Shown here one piece after another: positions 5,185 to 8,115 of a DNA stretch of 8,115 bases. The stretch is taken from NCBI GenBank assembly GCA_003506735.1, contig DNYS01000287.1:6230-14344 (forward strand), written 5' to 3'. Position numbers and translations under genes: made by a program. The notes under the pieces are model-generated. The model did not search any database. It saw only the letters and a program-made list of their open reading frames with translations, and was not told the origin of the DNA. Within the stretch, counting starts at the first letter, position 1, and every line of letters begins with the position of its first letter. This DNA is from Nitrospinota bacterium (GTDB lineage: Bacteria > UBA8248).

Positions 5185-6157
5185 CCAGGCAGGCGCGAAG
5201 GGAGGCCGCAAGCCCCCTCATCAGGGAAAAGTACAATTCCGGGCCCGGCTCGAAATCCGCGCCGAGCGGATCGAGCACCCCCGCCCTCGCACCAGTTCCC
5301 TCCATCATCGTTTCGAGCAGGGAGGGCTTGAACTGCGGCTCGGCGAACACGCAGACCGCCCCGAGCGCGCGGATTCTCCTCCGCAATTCAGTGAGCCGCC
5401 TGGCCCCCGGCTTCCGGCCCGATGCGGCGGCGAATGCCCCCGCAGGGCGAAGCCCAAACCGCTCCTCGAAATATCGGTAGGCGTCGTGGAAAACGACATA
5501 CGGGGAGCGCCGCGCGGGCGCCAGGGTCGCCCGGATTTCCGCCTCGAGCGCTTCGAGCCTCCGGGTCAATCTTTTCGCGTTGGCTATGTAGAGCGCCCGC
5601 CCCGCCCGATCCGCCCGGCTCAGTTCTACGGCCATGGCGTGAACGATAACGCGGGCATTCCGGGGATCGAGCCAGATGTGCATGTCCGGCCCTCCCGGCC
5701 GGGGCCAAGATGGCTTTCCGCGAATTCGCCCCTCGGCCCGGGTGCGGCCCGGAAGGGCGCGGCGCGCAAGGGTGCGGCCCGCCCAATCGCCGGCGGGCCG
5801 GGCGGGATAGAGAGACAGCCCCGGGGTTTTCGAGAGGGTAACGATCCGCCCTTTTCGGGCAAGAATGGCCAGTGGCCGTATGAGAAAATCCTCGGCCCCC
5901 TCTCCCGCCCAAAATACGAGGCGGGCCTCCTGAAGCGCCCGCGCGCTCGATGGCCTGAGCGAGAAGACATGGGGGGACGCCCCCCCCCGGACAAGGAGAG
6001 CCGGGGAGCCCGCGCCCTCCATGACCCCGGCGGCGAGGGAGTGGATGGGCGGGATGCTTGCGACGACCCGGAGAATTTCGGAATCGGCCCCGCCCGGCGG
6101 GACCCCGATCAGCCAAAGAGCGCTGAAAACCGCCAAAATGAAGACATGCCGGGTCAT
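5165..6157 (-). CDS. znuA: Zinc ABC transporter substrate-binding protein ZnuA
   Basis: Periplasmic zinc-binding protein (330 residues) that hands Zn2+ to ZnuBC. Signal peptide about 1-24 (hydrophobic FILAVFSALWLIG, likely cleavage after PGGA). Cluster A-I (ZnuA/TroA) features follow: SIPPIHSLAAGVM (34-46), GASPHVFSLRPSSARAL (59-75) with ligand His63, DMHIWLDPRNAR (158-169) with His160, VVFHDAYRYFEERFGL (221-236) with His224, FAEPQFKP (271-278), and LDPLG (295-299) with Asp296, matching the E. coli His60/His143/His207 and Asp279 pattern. The loop between the first and second ligands (about 110-158) is Arg/Pro/Gly-rich with no histidines, whereas many ZnuA proteins carry a His/Asp-rich loop there. 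The ATG at 6157 is preceded by AAAGGA at a 6-bp spacing; the open frame extends 30 codons further without signal-peptide character. Divergent from zur-znuCB. Confidence 0.92.
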   Translation of the reverse strand: MTRHVFILAVFSALWLIGVPPGGADSEILRVVASIPPIHSLAAGVMEGAGSPALLVRGGASPHVFSLRPSSARALQEARLVFWAGEGAEDFLIRPLAILARKGRIVTLSKTPGLSLYPARPAGDWAGRTLARRALPGRTRAEGRIRGKPSWPRPGGPDMHIWLDPRNARVIVHAMAVELSRADRAGRALYIANAKRLTRRLEALEAEIRATLAPARRSPYVVFHDAYRYFEERFGLRPAGAFAAASGRKPGARRLTELRRRIRALGAVCVFAEPQFKPSLLETMMEGTGARAGVLDPLGADFEPGPELYFSLMRGLAASLRACLAPPTGG

Positions 6158-6163
6158 TTGGTG

Positions 6164-6169
6164 TCCTTT
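6164..6169 (-). promoter_or_regulatory. Ribosome binding site fixing the znuA start
   Basis: AAAGGA on the minus strand, six bases before the ATG at 6157. It favours the start at the signal peptide over the in-frame codon at 6247, which would lie within the promoter. Confidence 0.7.
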
Positions 6170-6199
6170 CGGGATAATTCCAAGGGATATGGAGCGCGA

Positions 6200-6228
6200 T
6201 TGACCCCCGCATTTATATGTTATAACAT
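6200..6228 (+). promoter_or_regulatory. Possible zur-znuCB promoter
   Basis: TTGACC (6200-6205) and TAACAT (6223-6228) lie 17 bp apart, upstream of zur. The -35 is good (5 of 6 to TTGACA) and the -10 fair (4 of 6). The Zur-type palindrome covers the spacer and -10. Confidence 0.4.
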
Positions 6229-6229
6229 A
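6216..6229. promoter_or_regulatory. Putative Zur operator (zinc uptake regulator box)
   Basis: TATGTTATAACATA is a perfect 14-bp palindrome in the divergent znuA/zur promoter. Proteobacterial Zur boxes are AT-rich palindromes with GTTATA/TATAAC half-sites, which this contains. It overlaps the likely -10 elements of both promoters, so zinc-loaded Zur would repress znuA and zur-znuCB together. That is inference from site type and position. Confidence 0.75.
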
Positions 6230-6247
6230 ACGTTTTCGGACTCTCAA
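6219..6247 (-). promoter_or_regulatory. Probable znuA promoter
   Basis: On the minus strand TTGAGA (6242-6247) and TATAAC (6219-6224) are separated by exactly 17 bp, a good sigma70-type pair. The -10 lies inside the putative Zur operator, about 60 bp upstream of the znuA ATG. Confidence 0.55.
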
Positions 6248-6279
6248 CGCTCTGGGTTCTCAAATCTCTGGAGGAACAC

Positions 6280-6779
6280 ATGATGGCGGCACCGGGCCGG
6301 GCGGAGGCATTTCCCTCGCGCGATCACGACCACGGGCACTGCATCGCCGATGCGCTTCTGCGGGCCGAGGAGATATGCGCCCGAAAAGGAGCGCGTCTGA
6401 CCCGAATCCGCCGGAGCGTGCTGGCCTTCGTCTGGGAGAGCCACGCCCCCGTCGGGGCATACGGCATTCTCGAGAGGTTGAACGCCGAGGGCGGACGCAG
6501 CGCGCCGATCACGGTCTACCGGGCGCTGGACTTTCTGATTTCCTGCGGCCTCGTTCACCGCCTCGCCAGCCTGAACGCCTACACGGGCTGCGGCGTTCCG
6601 GGCCAGCCCCACGGCGCGCATTTTCTCATTTGCACCGATTGCGGCGCCGCGGCCGAACTCCACGACCCGGAAATCGACAGGGCCATCCTGCGGGGAGCCG
6701 AGGAGGCCGGATTTTCCGTCAAGGCCCCCGTCGTCGAAGTCCAGGGCCAATGCCCCGGATGCCGCGAGGGGGCCGCCGG

Positions 6780-6783
<4 letters not shown>
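6280..6783 (+). CDS. zur: Zinc uptake regulator Zur (Fur family)
   Basis: 167-residue cytoplasmic metalloregulator that, loaded with Zn2+, represses zinc import genes. N-terminal winged helix (about 20-95): HCIADALLRAEEICARKGARLTRIRR, then APITVYRALDFLISCGLVHRL with the recognition helix. C-terminal dimer/metal domain: structural zinc site CxxC pairs at Cys118/Cys121 and Cys158/Cys161, and regulatory-site residues that line up with E. coli Zur as His93, Cys104, His111 and Glu126. All are present, so it should be functional. The motif NAYTGCG and CTDCG place it with Zur rather than Fur or PerR. The ATG at 6280 has GGAGG five bases upstream; an ATG directly after it is an equivalent alternative. 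An HDHGH stretch (16-20) precedes the domain. Its stop overlaps znuC as GTGA, and it is divergent from znuA across the putative operator, implying autoregulation. Confidence 0.94.
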
Positions 6784-7606
<823 letters not shown>

Positions 7607-7610
<4 letters not shown>

Positions 7611-8115
7611 TTTTAGAGGATTTCTTCTGGCGCGCCCTGATCGGAGGCGTTGGCGTCGCCCTCGTGAGCGGCCCCCTGGGCTGTTTCATCGTCTGGCGGC
7701 GGATGGCCTACTTCGGCGACGCGGTGGCCCACAGCGCCCTGCTGGGGGTGGCGCTCGGATTTTTGCTGGGAATCGATCTGCGCCTCGGGGCGCTCGCCGC
7801 CTGCGTCGGGCTGGCGCTCTTTCTCGTGCTGCTACAGGGACAAAAGCGCCTCTCCCCGGACACCCTGCTCGGGATCCTGGCGCATACGGCACTCTCGCTG
7901 GGGCTCGTTGCGATCGGCTTCCTGGATACGCTGCGGGTGGACCTGCTCGGCTATCTCCTGGGGGACATTCTCTCGGTCACCCTCTCGGACATTGCCTGGA
8001 TTTACGGGGGCGGCATCATCGCGCTGGGTGTGTTGGCCCTGATCTGGCGGCCCCTCCTGGCCCTCACCGTCCACGAGGAGCTGGCCCGGGCCGAGGGCGT
8101 TTCCGTGCGGGCGGT
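7607..8115 (+). CDS. znuB: Zinc ABC transporter permease ZnuB, 3' end beyond the window
   Basis: Inner-membrane permease for Zn2+. The first 169 codons are present and open to the window edge; a full protein is usually about 260-280 residues. The visible part starts MILEDFFWRALIGGVGVALVSG, followed by the family hallmark WRRMAYFGDAVAHSALLGVALG (about residues 30-51), then hydrophobic helices around GALAACVGLALFLVLL, the segment SPDTLLGILAHTALSLGLV, YLLGDILSVT and GGGIIALGVLALIW, and the start of the cytoplasmic HEELARAEGVSVRA motif. The ATG at 7607 overlaps the znuC stop as ATGA, with GGGAGGGGG upstream. It is the third gene of the zur-znuC-znuB operon. Confidence 0.95.

Noticed and set aside
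5012..6283. 423-codon plus-strand open frame opposite znuA
   Set aside because: Low-complexity Arg/Gly/Pro-rich translation without motifs; znuA on the other strand has all zinc ligands and a signal peptide.
6375..6779. Extension of ZnuC upstream through zur in another frame
   Set aside because: The added sequence is an out-of-frame reading of zur. The GTGA overlap at 6780 and its ribosome binding site mark the real start.

Overview
The window is about 8.1 kb of GC-rich bacterial DNA with tight, mostly leaderless gene packing, frequent 4-bp ATGA/GTGA overlaps, GTG and TTG starts, and a Gram-negative style zinc uptake system (Zur plus ZnuABC). This points to a high-GC Gram-negative bacterium, either a proteobacterium or a related environmental phylum. 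The sequence alone does not fix the lineage. It divides into three functional blocks.

Block 1 (1-1976) looks like part of a selenoneine locus. The first 26 bases end an open frame in GFRTCAL-stop, as formylglycine-generating-enzyme/EgtB-type proteins end, so it is probably the tail of SenA. It is followed by a SenB-type selenosugar synthase (47-1000). Convergent with it, 7 bp away, is egtD (1008-1976, minus), the histidine trimethyltransferase that makes hercynine. Hercynine plus the SenB selenosugar are the two substrates SenA joins, so three activities of one pathway sit together. No selD/senC and no egtB/egtC lie in the window.

Block 2 (2263-4511, minus) is a two-gene ABC importer of the OpuC/ProU betaine superfamily: an ATPase without CBS domains, translationally coupled to a 502-residue protein that fuses a secreted binding domain (N-terminal) to the permease domain (C-terminal). 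Ergothioneine is itself a betaine, and the known ergothioneine importer EgtUV belongs to this superfamily and also has a fused binding protein/permease, with the domains in the opposite order. Its position next to egtD and senB makes ergothioneine, selenoneine or hercynine plausible substrates, though ordinary osmolyte betaines are not excluded. A possible intrinsic terminator lies between this operon and egtD.

Block 3 (5165-8115) is a complete zinc-uptake regulon: znuA on the minus strand, and zur-znuC-znuB on the plus strand, coupled by 4-bp overlaps, with znuB running off the window end. A 14-bp perfect AT-rich palindrome in the divergent promoter is the probable Zur operator. ZnuA lacks the usual His-rich loop, while ZnuC carries a His-rich C-terminal tail. 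Between blocks 2 and 3 lies one unrecognised 82-residue gene (4740-4988, minus) with a strong ribosome binding site, flanked by short repeats and palindromes.
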